DNA of 64,000 nucleotides, taken from assembly GCF_000234665.1 (NCBI RefSeq), contig NC_018337.1, positions 1,310,556 through 1,374,555 of the forward strand, read 5' to 3'. This document shows, one piece after another, positions 10,676-22,456 of this stretch (its first letter is position 1; each line of letters begins with the position of its first letter). A model generated the notes under the pieces. That model had not been told where the DNA came from. It saw nothing but the letters and a program-made list of their open reading frames with translations, and did no database searches. The DNA comes from Leishmania mexicana MHOM/GT/2001/U1103 (Eukaryota; Euglenozoa; Kinetoplastea; Trypanosomatida; Trypanosomatidae). The position numbers were made by a program, and so were the translations under genes.

Positions 10676-12103
10676 ATGTTTGGCGGTGGTGAGGAGTACT
10701 TCCAGGACCCCCCAGAGATCGATCGGGACACGCTCGGTCGCTACGCCACCTTCTGCGCTCGCCTACGCGCCGTTGAGAAGCCTGGCAAAAGGACCATCAC
10801 CGAAGCCGCCACTCTGGCACGCGAAGTCGGCGACACCCTCCTTGACTATGAGCTCGTCGTCGGAACACTCTTCCGTCACATCAAGACGTGGACAGGGCAG
10901 AAACAACTCACCTGCTGGTATATACTTGACAAACTGTGTAAAGAGGACCGCGACAAGTACGGCTACACCGCCGGCAAGTACATTCTAGAGGTCGGACGAG
11001 ACCACATCCCTTACGAGGATGCCGATCTCGCCGGCAAGTACGAGAGCCTCGTGGAGCACTGGGAGAATGTTTTTCCGCGCCATGTTGTCGATGCGCTGTG
11101 GATCGCCAAAAAGGAGCGCCTTTGGGCCGTCGACCACCCGGACGAGGTGAAGCAGCAGCAGCAGGCGGAAGAGGAGGAGTGGGCGCGCGAGGAAGAGGTA
11201 ATGCAAGACGAGGACGGCCTCAACGACTTTGGTCAGCCGTGCATCGACTACCTGCAAGGACACTGCAGCTGGGGCAATAGCTGTCGTCTGTACCACCCTC
11301 CCGGCGAGGAGGGCTCTCTGCCAGCGGAGTGCCGGATGGGGGACTGGAAGTGCTCGGCATGCGGCGTCATCAATCGGCACTTTCGCCGTCGGTGCTCCAA
11401 CTGCGTGCGTGAGAAGCCGCAGTACAAGAAAGGGCGCGTGCCGTCAGCAGAGGATAAGCTGCTCTGCACGCCAGACCCGGCAGTGACGGCAGCCTTTCAT
11501 CAGCAGTTCGGCTACAACCCGTACGTGCCAGCGGAGGCGGTAGCGCACTTCAAGTTGCGCCTAGAGAATGTGTCGACGGAGGAGTACTGCAAGGAGCGCG
11601 CGGCAGCTTACCGCGTGCGCATTCTCGGCAAGGCTCCCACTAACCCCGTCGAGGAGCGTTGCAAGGCGACGAAGCATTTCCCCGACATCGACATGGAGCC
11701 AGACGAGGAGTACGAAGTGGGTGCGGACGGGCTCGTGGCGAAGCGGCAGCGCACCGAGAGCCTCGTGCCCGCGAGCGCCTCCCCAAATAGCGCTATCGCG
11801 CTTCTCGCGCAGCTCGTCATGGAACGTGGCGTTTTGGACCCCACCGTTCCGCAAATTTTCGGCGAGCTTTCCCGGTACATCCGCCAGGCTGCTGGCGACC
11901 CAACGATGGTGCTCAACGAGACTCAGGCGGAGGTGCTACTGTCTGCGTGCAAGCTGGGCTTCACCGCGTGGAATGCGAACAAAGGAGTCGTTCCTTCCGT
12001 CCCCACCTTCTTCAAGGCAGTTCGGCATAATGAAAGTAAGCTGGGGCTCTCCACTGAGCAGGCGGAGCAGCTGGAGGCCATGGCCAGCATGTTCTTGGCG
12101 TGA
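10676..12103 (+). CDS. CID-domain protein with CCCH and RanBP2-type zinc fingers
   Basis: This 475-residue protein starts at the ATG at 10676. Residues about 10-145 look like a CTD-interacting domain (helical, with TCWYILDKLCKED near residue 80), the fold in Pcf11, Nrd1 and SCAF proteins that reads the RNA polymerase II tail. A Gln/Glu-rich linker follows. Residues 189-207 form a CCCH finger with spacing C-x7-C-x5-C-x3-H, and residues 224-243 form a RanBP2-type finger (W-x-C-x2-C-x10-C-x2-C) of the kind that binds single-stranded RNA. Residues about 290-475 are helical and unassigned, with a basic KRQR stretch. I infer a nuclear RNA-binding factor in transcript 3' end formation or termination. 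Trypanosomatid polymerase II lacks the heptad repeats that CID proteins normally bind, so the ligand is uncertain. Confidence 0.92.
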   Translation: MFGGGEEYFQDPPEIDRDTLGRYATFCARLRAVEKPGKRTITEAATLAREVGDTLLDYELVVGTLFRHIKTWTGQKQLTCWYILDKLCKEDRDKYGYTAGKYILEVGRDHIPYEDADLAGKYESLVEHWENVFPRHVVDALWIAKKERLWAVDHPDEVKQQQQAEEEEWAREEEVMQDEDGLNDFGQPCIDYLQGHCSWGNSCRLYHPPGEEGSLPAECRMGDWKCSACGVINRHFRRRCSNCVREKPQYKKGRVPSAEDKLLCTPDPAVTAAFHQQFGYNPYVPAEAVAHFKLRLENVSTEEYCKERAAAYRVRILGKAPTNPVEERCKATKHFPDIDMEPDEEYEVGADGLVAKRQRTESLVPASASPNSAIALLAQLVMERGVLDPTVPQIFGELSRYIRQAAGDPTMVLNETQAEVLLSACKLGFTAWNANKGVVPSVPTFFKAVRHNESKLGLSTEQAEQLEAMASMFLA

Positions 12104-13235
12104 GAAACGCGAAGAAAAAAGAGGAGGTGCATTTTGTTTTTGTTTTTTTTTTGCGCAAGTCCCTTTTTTGCGCTTGCCTCGCGTCAAGTCGAGATTGCCC
12201 GCACACGCCACGACCCGGTTGAAGTCAGGCAGGAAGGTGAAAGAGGTGTGTGCGCGGGAGCGTCTCGCCCGCACGCCCTCGTGGCGTCGCTTTCTTGTTT
12301 CGTGTGTGTGTAGCAGTACTGTGTGCGGCACATGGAGGAATGTCAGTTGCCTGTTTGAGGTACGCTTATGAAAAAAGAAAGAAAAACGAAGAGACCAAGG
12401 CGGCGTGGCGGCACGCATGAATACTCTCGCATCTGCGCAGATGCATAGAGCGGTGCCATTTTCTTTCCTGTGTGCATATGGGTGTGTCGAGGGAGACGAG
12501 TCCGTATACCACTTTGCCGCTGTTGTTCGCCGACATTCATTGACTGTCCACAGCCCCCAGAAGGTACGAGTATGATCTCCTCGTCGCGGTTCAACTTTTT
12601 TTTGGCGAGCAATGACGGTCTTGTCTCCCTCTCCCTCTCTCTCTCCCGCCTCCTGTCTTTGGTTTCTGCCCCGCATGTCACCGTGTAGAGGAAGAAACCA
12701 GATAAAAAAGGGAAAAACTGGAAGGGCGCCGCTTGGCATCTACCCGGCAAACTATCGCCAGCATCACCACATCAGGTATCCATCTTATTCTGCTAACGAG
12801 ATACATACACACACACATATACATACATGCGTATACACGTTCCTCAGTGGTCTCGTTGTTTTCCCCTCCCCTTTGCTCGGGCTCACCCACACCTCTGCAC
12901 ACAAACGAGCACGTCGAACGCACCTCCCGTGCAGTGTTGCTTCCACCCCGCCTCCTGTCTGTCACTCGAGTCTCACCCTCCTCCTTTTTCCGGCACACGA
13001 CACAAAGCACGAACGCTTGGGCCAAAGGGTGCTGTGGGCATGGATCGCTGCCGCTGTAAGTCACGTCTTTTCTTTATTCGCACCATCGCACTCGCTGCAG
13101 GTCTCTCGCCCACGTAAAGTGAAGTCAGCCCGCTCTCTGCTCACTGCCGTCGTTGTCAGAGCCTCGTTGAACGCCTCATCAGTTTTCTGTGTTTTTGTTC
13201 GTCTCTCTCTCCCCCCTCGTTGTCTCGTGAGGCCA
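12104..13235. other. Spacer, CID gene to CtlX-like gene
   Basis: No gene seen. CTGCAG at 13095-13100 after a C/T tract is a likely acceptor for the CtlX-like gene; a second AG at 13230-13231 lies directly before its ATG. Confidence 0.55.
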
Positions 13236-14312
13236 ATGACCTCTGTAATCCTCGTGAGCCCCATCGCCTTCGGGCCAAATCCGAAGACAAAGGACAACGC
13301 CTTTATTCAGTCCATGCACGTCGGCAACGCGAAGGCCGACATGGATCGCTCGCAAGTCTGCGCGCTTGTCACAGAACTAGAGTCTTTCTTCAAGGTGAAC
13401 TGCGGCATCCGAACCGTCATCGTTCACCAATCCCGCGAGCCGAAACTGTACCGGGTGCCGCTGGAGGAGCGCGGTGAGAGTGTCTGTCTCGCGGACAGCC
13501 TCTCCGTCCACAACGTCGTCGACAACAACGGCGTCATTCAGCGCCACCTCGTTGTCTTTTACCCAATGAACCCGCTCCGCCAAGGTGAGCTGGCTCCCAA
13601 GCAGCTCGTGAAACACATCACCAAGGCAGCCGAGGAGAACGCCGCGATCGAGTTGATTGATCTGCGGCCTTTCGAGGAGGAGGGCAAGTACCTGGAGGGG
13701 TCCGGCTCTCTTATCTTTTCGCCCGGCGGCAGGTACGTGTACATGGCCGTTTCTCAGCGTAGCCATCCCGATGTCTTGGAGGCGCTGTGCCGACCAGAGA
13801 ACCTGAACATTCCTCCTCAAAATCGCTTTCTTCTGCGCTGCAAGAGCGCGGTACCGCACACGAACATGCTGGGGTGGTGCGGCACGGGTATCTGCGCCTG
13901 GGCCATCAGCAGCCTTGTCTTCGATGTGGAGGAGGAGGAGGTGGCCTTCTACGATCACCTCGCCGCCGCCTACTCCTGTGTCCTTGAACTAAGTGAGGCG
14001 GAGCTGAACAAGTTTGCGGCGAGTGCGCTGGAGGTGCCTGTGCAGCCACAGAGTGAGAGCGCAGGCAACGCGCACTACGTCTTGGTAATCTCAGAAACGG
14101 CCCTTGCGGGACTCACTTCCAAGAACCGTGAGCTGCTCATAGACTGGTACGGCGAAGAGAATGTGCACATCTTCTACGGTGAAGTCCTTGAGCGCCGCTG
14201 CGGTACCTCGCTGCCTTCCTGCATTGCCGCCTCCTACACACTGGGGTCTCGGCCGCCATTGCCATCGCAGCCGTCCACAATTGAGGTGCTGCGGCTCGGT
14301 ACCGATAACTGA
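13236..14312 (+). CDS. CtlX-like / arginine deiminase-superfamily protein
   Basis: The 358-residue protein starts at the ATG at 13236, just after a pyrimidine tract. Its opening (VILVSPIAFGPNPKTKDNAF) matches the start of the bacterial CtlX family (COG4874, citrulline-utilisation hydrolase or 'amidinotransferase'), a branch of the guanidino-group-modifying superfamily with arginine deiminase. The expected catalytic set is present in order: E154 in KYLEGSGSLIFS, H208 in VPHTNMLGWCG and C329 in LPSCIAASY. The family acts on guanidino or ureido compounds such as arginine, citrulline or agmatine through a cysteine thiouronium intermediate. The exact substrate cannot be read from sequence. There is no signal peptide or membrane segment, so it is probably cytosolic. 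It is distinct from arginase and from classical arginine deiminase. A bacterial origin by transfer is possible. Confidence 0.9.
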   Translation: MTSVILVSPIAFGPNPKTKDNAFIQSMHVGNAKADMDRSQVCALVTELESFFKVNCGIRTVIVHQSREPKLYRVPLEERGESVCLADSLSVHNVVDNNGVIQRHLVVFYPMNPLRQGELAPKQLVKHITKAAEENAAIELIDLRPFEEEGKYLEGSGSLIFSPGGRYVYMAVSQRSHPDVLEALCRPENLNIPPQNRFLLRCKSAVPHTNMLGWCGTGICAWAISSLVFDVEEEEVAFYDHLAAAYSCVLELSEAELNKFAASALEVPVQPQSESAGNAHYVLVISETALAGLTSKNRELLIDWYGEENVHIFYGEVLERRCGTSLPSCIAASYTLGSRPPLPSQPSTIEVLRLGTDN

Positions 14313-16560
14313 GGCGGCCCGGTGCTCTGATCGATGCACACGCCCCCCCCCCCACATCCCGTGACGCTCCACCGTGTTCTTTCTTTTCGTGCATGTGTTG
14401 GTCGTTTCCCTTTTCCCACGTATTACCACGTCCCTCTGTGCATTTTCTCGTAGCGTATCTGCGCCCACCCATCCCTTTCCCACACACACGCTCGCATGCA
14501 CTCCACCCCCGCACCCTCCTCCTCCTCGTCTCTGTCTATACCGCTGGCATCTGGTACCGCGCGTCTGCTGCAGAAAAGCCTAGCTACGGTGATGAAGTGT
14601 GTGTGTGTGTGTTTGGGAGAGACGGATGATATTGGAAGTGGGCAAGACATCAGACGTGGGAGAGCACAGAATCCGCGGCGTGCAATGGGCTCTGAAGCCT
14701 CGTGGCGGGTCTTTTCGTATTATTTGACCTTCAAAGAAGAGAAATGGCGAAGCACAAAAATGCTGGTGCTCGGGAACGACTCAAAGTGACGGGCACCGCT
14801 GTGCGCCCCAGGATGGGTCGAACTTCTTTCCCGCCACACGCCGACGCACGAGCACGTTTCGGAATACCACGCGCCATAATTTGACGCCCGTGGCACCCTT
14901 GATGAAAGATAGCAATGAGGTATACAGGGACGCCGGACCGCGCCCTCTCTTAGCGGCGCCCGCAAATTCTTTGCCCTCACTGCACAAAACCTCTCATCTT
15001 CCGTTTTGAAGATGCGCTCAGTTGAGGTTTACGTGTTTGGTTTCGCATTTGCATGCCCCTGCTGTCCCGGTGTAGTGCACCGTATTCGTGCCGTGCGTGG
15101 CCACCTCGTTGCCGTCTTCTCCTCCCCCCTCCCTTTTACTGTTGCTTCTCCCAGCCTTTCGCGGTCCTGGGACGGGATTCACAGACAGTGGAGATGGAGG
15201 AGGGTGAGGAGAGGAACGGTTGGCTGTGTGGCGGTTCGTGTCACGGGGCGCACGTGTGGGTGGTCGTCCTCTTTTGTTTGTCTCCATCCCACAGGCGCAC
15301 ACACACACGCGAAAGACGGTACGGTCTGCCAGGGCGATAAAGCGAAAAACGGAAATGCACGGTTTGTGTGAAAAGGAAGAAAATGCGTCTCTCTGCTTGT
15401 GAATATACGGACGGTTGCTGGTAGCGGCACTCTCTCTCTCCCTCTTCTCTGTTGTGTGCATGAGCGTGCATGTTTGGGATGATTATCGTACTGCTGTGGT
15501 CACCAACTGCATATGCCTGGGTGCAGCATGGCACTCGCTTCTCGCTCCCCTCCCTTCCTCCCTCTTTATTTTTTTTGTCCCCTCTTTTCCGTCGTCTTGT
15601 GTCCGTATGCGGTCGTTCTCTCGATTCCTCTTTTCCGTATGATGTTTCCCCTCCCCCGTTCGCGTGGTCGTCTCGGAGAGGCAGCTTCCCACCCGACAGC
15701 GTCCCCCCCCCCACACACACACGTTCATCTCTTTTCTCCTTTTGTTCCCTTGGCTGTTCCGTAGATGCACAGGGGGAGGTCGAGTTTCCGCGCTGCACAA
15801 TCAGCAACAACGGAAACAAAAAGAAACTCAAGTACAGTGGTGACTAGTGGCCAATCCCCCCCCCCTTCCTCCTCCTCCCACAAAAAAAAAAGATCGGACG
15901 CCGGGAAGGGAAAGGAATGGCACACGCAAGCCACCACCAGAGGGGGACGGGGTGCCTTCGTGTATGCCTGTGTACACCACTTCCTTAGTTGTTGTTTTTT
16001 GTTGGTTGGTAGCTCTGCCCTCGTACGCTCTTTGCTGGCCCTGTCTGTGTTTCGCCACCTTCATGGCGTCTTTTGCGCCTGCAGCGCTCTCGATAACAAG
16101 GAAAAGAGGAACAAGCACGAAGAAAACGTCGCGAAAGTGACGGGCTGCTGTGGTGGAGAGGACGGCACAGCCTCTCACTAGCAGGCGCTTCTTTCTGGGG
16201 GACACAAGTGAGAGTTGCCGGAGCCACTCGACCGGCTCCTGTTCGCTCGTGCCCTTCCGGGAACTGCTGTTTCGTCTCTAGCCGTGCAGCTGAAGGTGAC
16301 GAGGGAGGGAATGGCAATGCGTACGAAGTTACCCCCGCCTCCTTTTCTGTGTGCGTGTGTGTTGGTGACGTCCTCTGCAAGGCAGCACTTCTCCCTTCCA
16401 CGCTCTCTCCGCTTCCTCCGTCCCTCCCCTCAATCCTTTTCTGCAATGTGGTCACACAATAATGATTTTGATATATACACATCTATAGCAATACCGGCTT
16501 TCATAACACACTGCACACGAACGCGAGAGAACAGAAGCACAAATCACATCCCCGCCACCC
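14313..16560. other. Spacer, CtlX-like gene to small LRR gene
   Basis: 2.2 kb of CA/GT-rich and pyrimidine-rich sequence. The block 14632-15000 is less repetitive but has no long frame. Probably a long 3' UTR and leader. Confidence 0.55.
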
Positions 16561-17295
16561 ATGCCCCTTTCCTCAAGAGCAATGTCTACACAAGAAGAGC
16601 CTCCAGAGCAGACCCGTTTGCTCCTGCGTCGCACGCTGAGCACTCGGTTTCCCCTTATCCTTGGTGAGATGCAGCTGCCCAATATGGGCCCTAGCCCGAA
16701 CATTCCCTATGACGTACTGCTTCGCCGCTACGTCGATCTGCGCGATGCGGCCCGCGATCTGATCTCTGCCGACCTGAGGCAGTCGCTCAGCGTGCACGAC
16801 ACCTATCTGCGTCTCTGTCAAACCCATGACTACCCGCTGAACAATCACTACTTGGGGTACCTCACTCGATACGCCACGGTGCAAGCCGCCATTGCGAGCG
16901 GCTCGGCCCGAGATGTGGTGGACAAGGTTCGCCATCTCGACTTTCTCCCCACCTATGTTGGTAAGCTCATGTGGCTGCCCATCTTCGTTACCCTCTCCAA
17001 CTGCGTTCTCCTTCACTCTTTGTCACTGTCAAGCCAACAGCTGGACAGTGATTTGATCCTTCTCCTCGCCCACAGCCTCCCTCCTCTCGTCCAACTTGCC
17101 TGCTTGGACGTATCTGGGAATCCGATCGGCTGCACCGGTCTGCAGGCTCTCATACGACTCGTGAAGTCCTCTCCCTCCTTGACGCAGTGCAACGTACACG
17201 GCGCTGCATCGATTGCACCTCTGACTAGGCGGCTCGAGGCCGCTTTGGCTCGCAATCAAGAACACACATCTCCGACAGCGGTGGCGAGCCAGTGA
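16561..17295 (+). CDS. Small leucine-rich repeat protein, conserved type, unknown function
   Basis: The protein has 244 residues if it starts at 16561; a second ATG at 16582 would remove seven residues and is also plausible. Residues about 30-140 are helical and not recognised. Residues about 150-225 form two or three ribonuclease-inhibitor-type leucine-rich repeats (LLHSLSLSSQQLDSD, LACLDVSGNPIGCTG, LTQCNVHGAA), probably the end of a short solenoid. There is no transmembrane segment or enzyme motif. Codon use is high-GC like its neighbours, and a pyrimidine tract lies about 100-180 bases upstream. Such short LRR proteins in trypanosomatids are often cytoskeletal, but nothing here proves that. 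Confidence 0.87.
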   Translation: MPLSSRAMSTQEEPPEQTRLLLRRTLSTRFPLILGEMQLPNMGPSPNIPYDVLLRRYVDLRDAARDLISADLRQSLSVHDTYLRLCQTHDYPLNNHYLGYLTRYATVQAAIASGSARDVVDKVRHLDFLPTYVGKLMWLPIFVTLSNCVLLHSLSLSSQQLDSDLILLLAHSLPPLVQLACLDVSGNPIGCTGLQALIRLVKSSPSLTQCNVHGAASIAPLTRRLEAALARNQEHTSPTAVASQ

Positions 17296-18031
17296 TGGTG
17301 CCGGCAATGTTAGCAGCATGCGGGTGTACTTCCTGTACAGTATTTGCTCCTCTCACAAGACGCCCATGCGAGCAAGGGCCACAGTCTGTCAATGTGCTTG
17401 TATGTTGTGCTATCCTTTCCTTGATTGTGGACTGCCCTCGCACCCTCGCGACTAGTATGCCTTTTTTTTCTGTTCTTTCGTTTTCCGTGGAACTGGAACA
17501 ACTGCGCCGTGGCATCGTGAAAGACATCAAAGACTGCACTACACACTACACACACACACGTAAAAGGTAAAAGCAGAGAATTTGGTATTCGGGCAGTCTA
17601 CAGGACGCTCTTTCTATGCGGCGATGTACGCCCAGTGCACCCCGTCCATGGGCAGTATCGTTGATGCTGTGTGTGCGAGTGCGGGCGTGGTCGTCTGGCA
17701 TACGATTCTGCTCTCCCCCTTTGTGTGTGTGCGTGTCTTGCATTGAGCAAGTGCATTGGCACGTTGTGTCGCCGGGTGAGTGTTCACGTTTACAGTCTCA
17801 CACTTCTACACATATGCTGGTACCACGCCTTTCTCTTCGCGCTTTGCTCCTCCCATGACTCTCCCACATCCTCCGTTGACCTTGCGGCGCTGCGTGCGGG
17901 GTTATGGTGGCGCCTGAATCCCACTTCTCCTCCCTCTCTCTGCCGTTCGTTAGAGGCATCGAGTGCAGGTGCCGGCGCACTCGATAGCGCAAAGACACCA
18001 CGCACAGACGCGCCTCCAGCGGGCAGGACTC
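17296..18031. other. Spacer, small LRR gene to TPR gene
   Basis: No gene seen; GT-rich sequence and a C/T tract at about 17925-17950 with AG near 17953. Confidence 0.55.
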
Positions 18032-19309
18032 ATGCTCGCTCGTCTGACGTGCCCAACGCGTCGACTCGCCATCGCAGCGACCGGCAGCTCCGTCTCTCTG
18101 CGCCGTGCTCGTCTCGCAAGCGTCGCAGCAACGCTGGGTGCCCCGTCTTTTGCTAACGCAGCACTTGTCTCGCAACGATGGGCTAGCTCGGGTGGTATTG
18201 GCAGCAACGCCAGCACCGGAGACTCTAGCACGGGTACCGACGCAACTGCTGATCTGAGCGAGAAGGAGCTGATTGAGCTCAACAAGGAGGCCGCTGAGGC
18301 CTTCGAAAAGGGCGAGTTTTCCTCGGCCATCGAAGCATGGGAAAAGGTGGCACAGTCGAAGCAGCACACCCCAAACAGCCCCACCCTCATGAGCTGCCTC
18401 AACAACCTCGCTTGCGCGTACGGCGAGATGGGTGACAGCATACGAAAGCTGAAGCTACTGGAGAGATCCCGCGACCTGGTTCAGGCAGTGTACGGCACCG
18501 ACCACCCGCAGTATGGCATGGTGTTGTACAACATGGCCTGCGCCAAGGAGGAGATGGGTCTCTATCCTGACATGAAGCAGTTGCTTGAACAGTCGCTCGC
18601 GCTGCATGAAAAACGTTTCAACCCACGGCATGCCAAGGTCGGTCGCGTTCTGCTGTTGCTCGCCGCCGCCCACGGCCATCTCGGCGAGCATGAGGCCCAG
18701 CTGCGTACCGCCGAGCGTGCGTACGAGATTGTGAAGCGTCACTGCGGCCCTGAACACGTCCAGACAACCATTGCAATGATGACTCTCGGTCGAGCCTACG
18801 GTGCGGCGGGGCAGGTAGAGCGACAGCTGCAGCTCGCACAGGCGGCCTACAGCATTCAAGAGAAGCGGCTTGGCCCAATGAGCCCCCAGCTGGCCATGAC
18901 CCTGCTGGAGGTTGCCGACGCGCACAGGGCCAACGGCGATTTCTACAATCAGAAGGCGCTGCTCGAGCAGGCTGTGGAGCTGCAGCAGCGGGCCTTCGGG
19001 CAGCAGCACACCCACCTCATAGACACATACGTCGCACTCGGTGACGCCTGCGGGCAGCTGGAAAATCCGAAATTGCAAGCGCAGTACTACCTTGAGGCGC
19101 TCAAGATTGCACGCCAGCGCTTCCAAGGAAGGCACATTGCCATCGGCAAGGCTGCAGTGAACGCCGCCCGCGCGTACCTCTCTCATGGCAACAAGGCGAA
19201 GGCGCAAGCGTTGTTGGACGAGGCGCGGGCTATTGTGGAGCGCAACGTGAGCCCAGAGCACCCTCTCTCCAAGCTGCTGGACAAGGTCGCAAAGGAGGTG
19301 GCGCGGTAG
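18032..19309 (+). CDS. Tetratricopeptide-repeat protein, probably mitochondrial
   Basis: The 425-residue protein starts at the ATG at 18032. The first 50 or so residues are rich in Arg, Ser, Ala and Leu with almost no acidic residues (MLARLTCPTRRLAIAATG), a typical mitochondrial import signal; a Gly/Ser/Thr linker follows. From about residue 80 to the end there are seven or so kinesin-light-chain-type TPR units of about 42 residues, each with a recurring pattern such as YGMVLYNMACAKEEMG or LIDTYVALGDACGQLE. TPR solenoids bind other proteins; a role in a mitochondrial complex (RNA editing or processing, ribosome assembly, respiratory assembly) is likely but cannot be chosen from sequence. No catalytic motif is seen. 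Confidence 0.9.
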   Translation: MLARLTCPTRRLAIAATGSSVSLRRARLASVAATLGAPSFANAALVSQRWASSGGIGSNASTGDSSTGTDATADLSEKELIELNKEAAEAFEKGEFSSAIEAWEKVAQSKQHTPNSPTLMSCLNNLACAYGEMGDSIRKLKLLERSRDLVQAVYGTDHPQYGMVLYNMACAKEEMGLYPDMKQLLEQSLALHEKRFNPRHAKVGRVLLLLAAAHGHLGEHEAQLRTAERAYEIVKRHCGPEHVQTTIAMMTLGRAYGAAGQVERQLQLAQAAYSIQEKRLGPMSPQLAMTLLEVADAHRANGDFYNQKALLEQAVELQQRAFGQQHTHLIDTYVALGDACGQLENPKLQAQYYLEALKIARQRFQGRHIAIGKAAVNAARAYLSHGNKAKAQALLDEARAIVERNVSPEHPLSKLLDKVAKEVAR

Positions 19310-21426
<2,117 letters not shown>

Positions 21427-22456
21427 GGCAGCGTTCCAGAGAACAGTTGCCGAGGCGAGGCGACGTGGAGGGAGCTCATCGTTGCACGCATGCACCTCCC
21501 CCTCCTTCCCCATTTTCCTCTGGGCCGTCGTCGCAGAGCAGTGTACCGTTCCGTTGTGTTTTTTTTTGTTTGTTTTCGTTTCTTTTTTTGATGTGTGTGT
21601 GTCTGTGTCTGTGCACACGCCTGCGTCTGCCTACCGTCGCTCACCATTTCGCCGCCAACGACACGGACGGCGTACACCCCGTAAAGACAGAGCAGCACCC
21701 GGGTGATGAGGGAGTCGTTGGGAGGGTAGGCTATCCGATCCCCCCCACTCGTTGAGGGGGGAGGAGGGGTATCTTAGGTTTCCCTGTGTCTAACTAGAAG
21801 GACAAAGAGAACACAAGAAGCACTGGTTCATGTTACTCTCGGGTGTAAACGCGACATCATATGCACAGTCCACTGCGCTGGTGTCTCCCCCACCCACCCA
21901 CTGACCCACTCCGCAGCGCCCTCCTTCCCCCGGGGCGTCACCTACCTGCTCTCTTATCAGGTTGGTGTGTACGATCAAGCAGAGTGATTATCGTCATGGA
22001 GGTGGCCATCACGTTCTGACCTCCTATCTCTCTGCAAGCGCTCTCCTCCCTGTACTTGCTTTGATTTCCTCAACTTCTCTCTCTTTCCATGTGGTGGTGT
22101 CTTCGCTCACACACGCCCTCGCTCGACGTCCAAAACGTGCATGTGCACCGCGTTGCCGCCTACTCCCCAGCTTCCCTCCCCCTGCCAATCCGCTCCTCAC
22201 CGATCGTTTAGCTGAGTGCGAACCTGTTCGGCGTCCGCATTGGCAGTGGTGCTGCAGTAGACGATGGAGGAGGGAAGGGGCTCCACTGAAAACAAATAAC
22301 CAGCCGTGTGGATGAAGCAGTGTTGCAACTGTTGATGCACAACGTATACTTGCGCCTATCATCCACGTCGACCCACGCGGGAGTGCGTTGGTGCGGTACT
22401 CTTTGTGTTGATGTCATCTGCGGTGTGACGCGTGTGTGTTTGCTCGCGTTGGCGTC
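21427..22456. other. Spacer, RuvB-like 1 to SET gene
   Basis: It holds the hairpin at 21742-21761, T-rich stretches and a TATCAG at 21955-21960 that may be an acceptor. No gene seen. Confidence 0.55.
21742..21761 (+). other. GC hairpin with a bulged A in the RuvB-like 1 downstream region
   Basis: C5 (21742-21746) pairs with G5 (21757-21761); inside it CTC pairs with GAG around a GTT triloop, with A21747 bulged. It lies about 315 bases after the stop codon, probably in the 3' UTR. Confidence 0.5.

Noticed and set aside
12612..13235. N-terminal extension of the CtlX-like frame
   Set aside because: Encoded by leader and CA-repeat sequence; the family motif begins right after the ATG at 13236.
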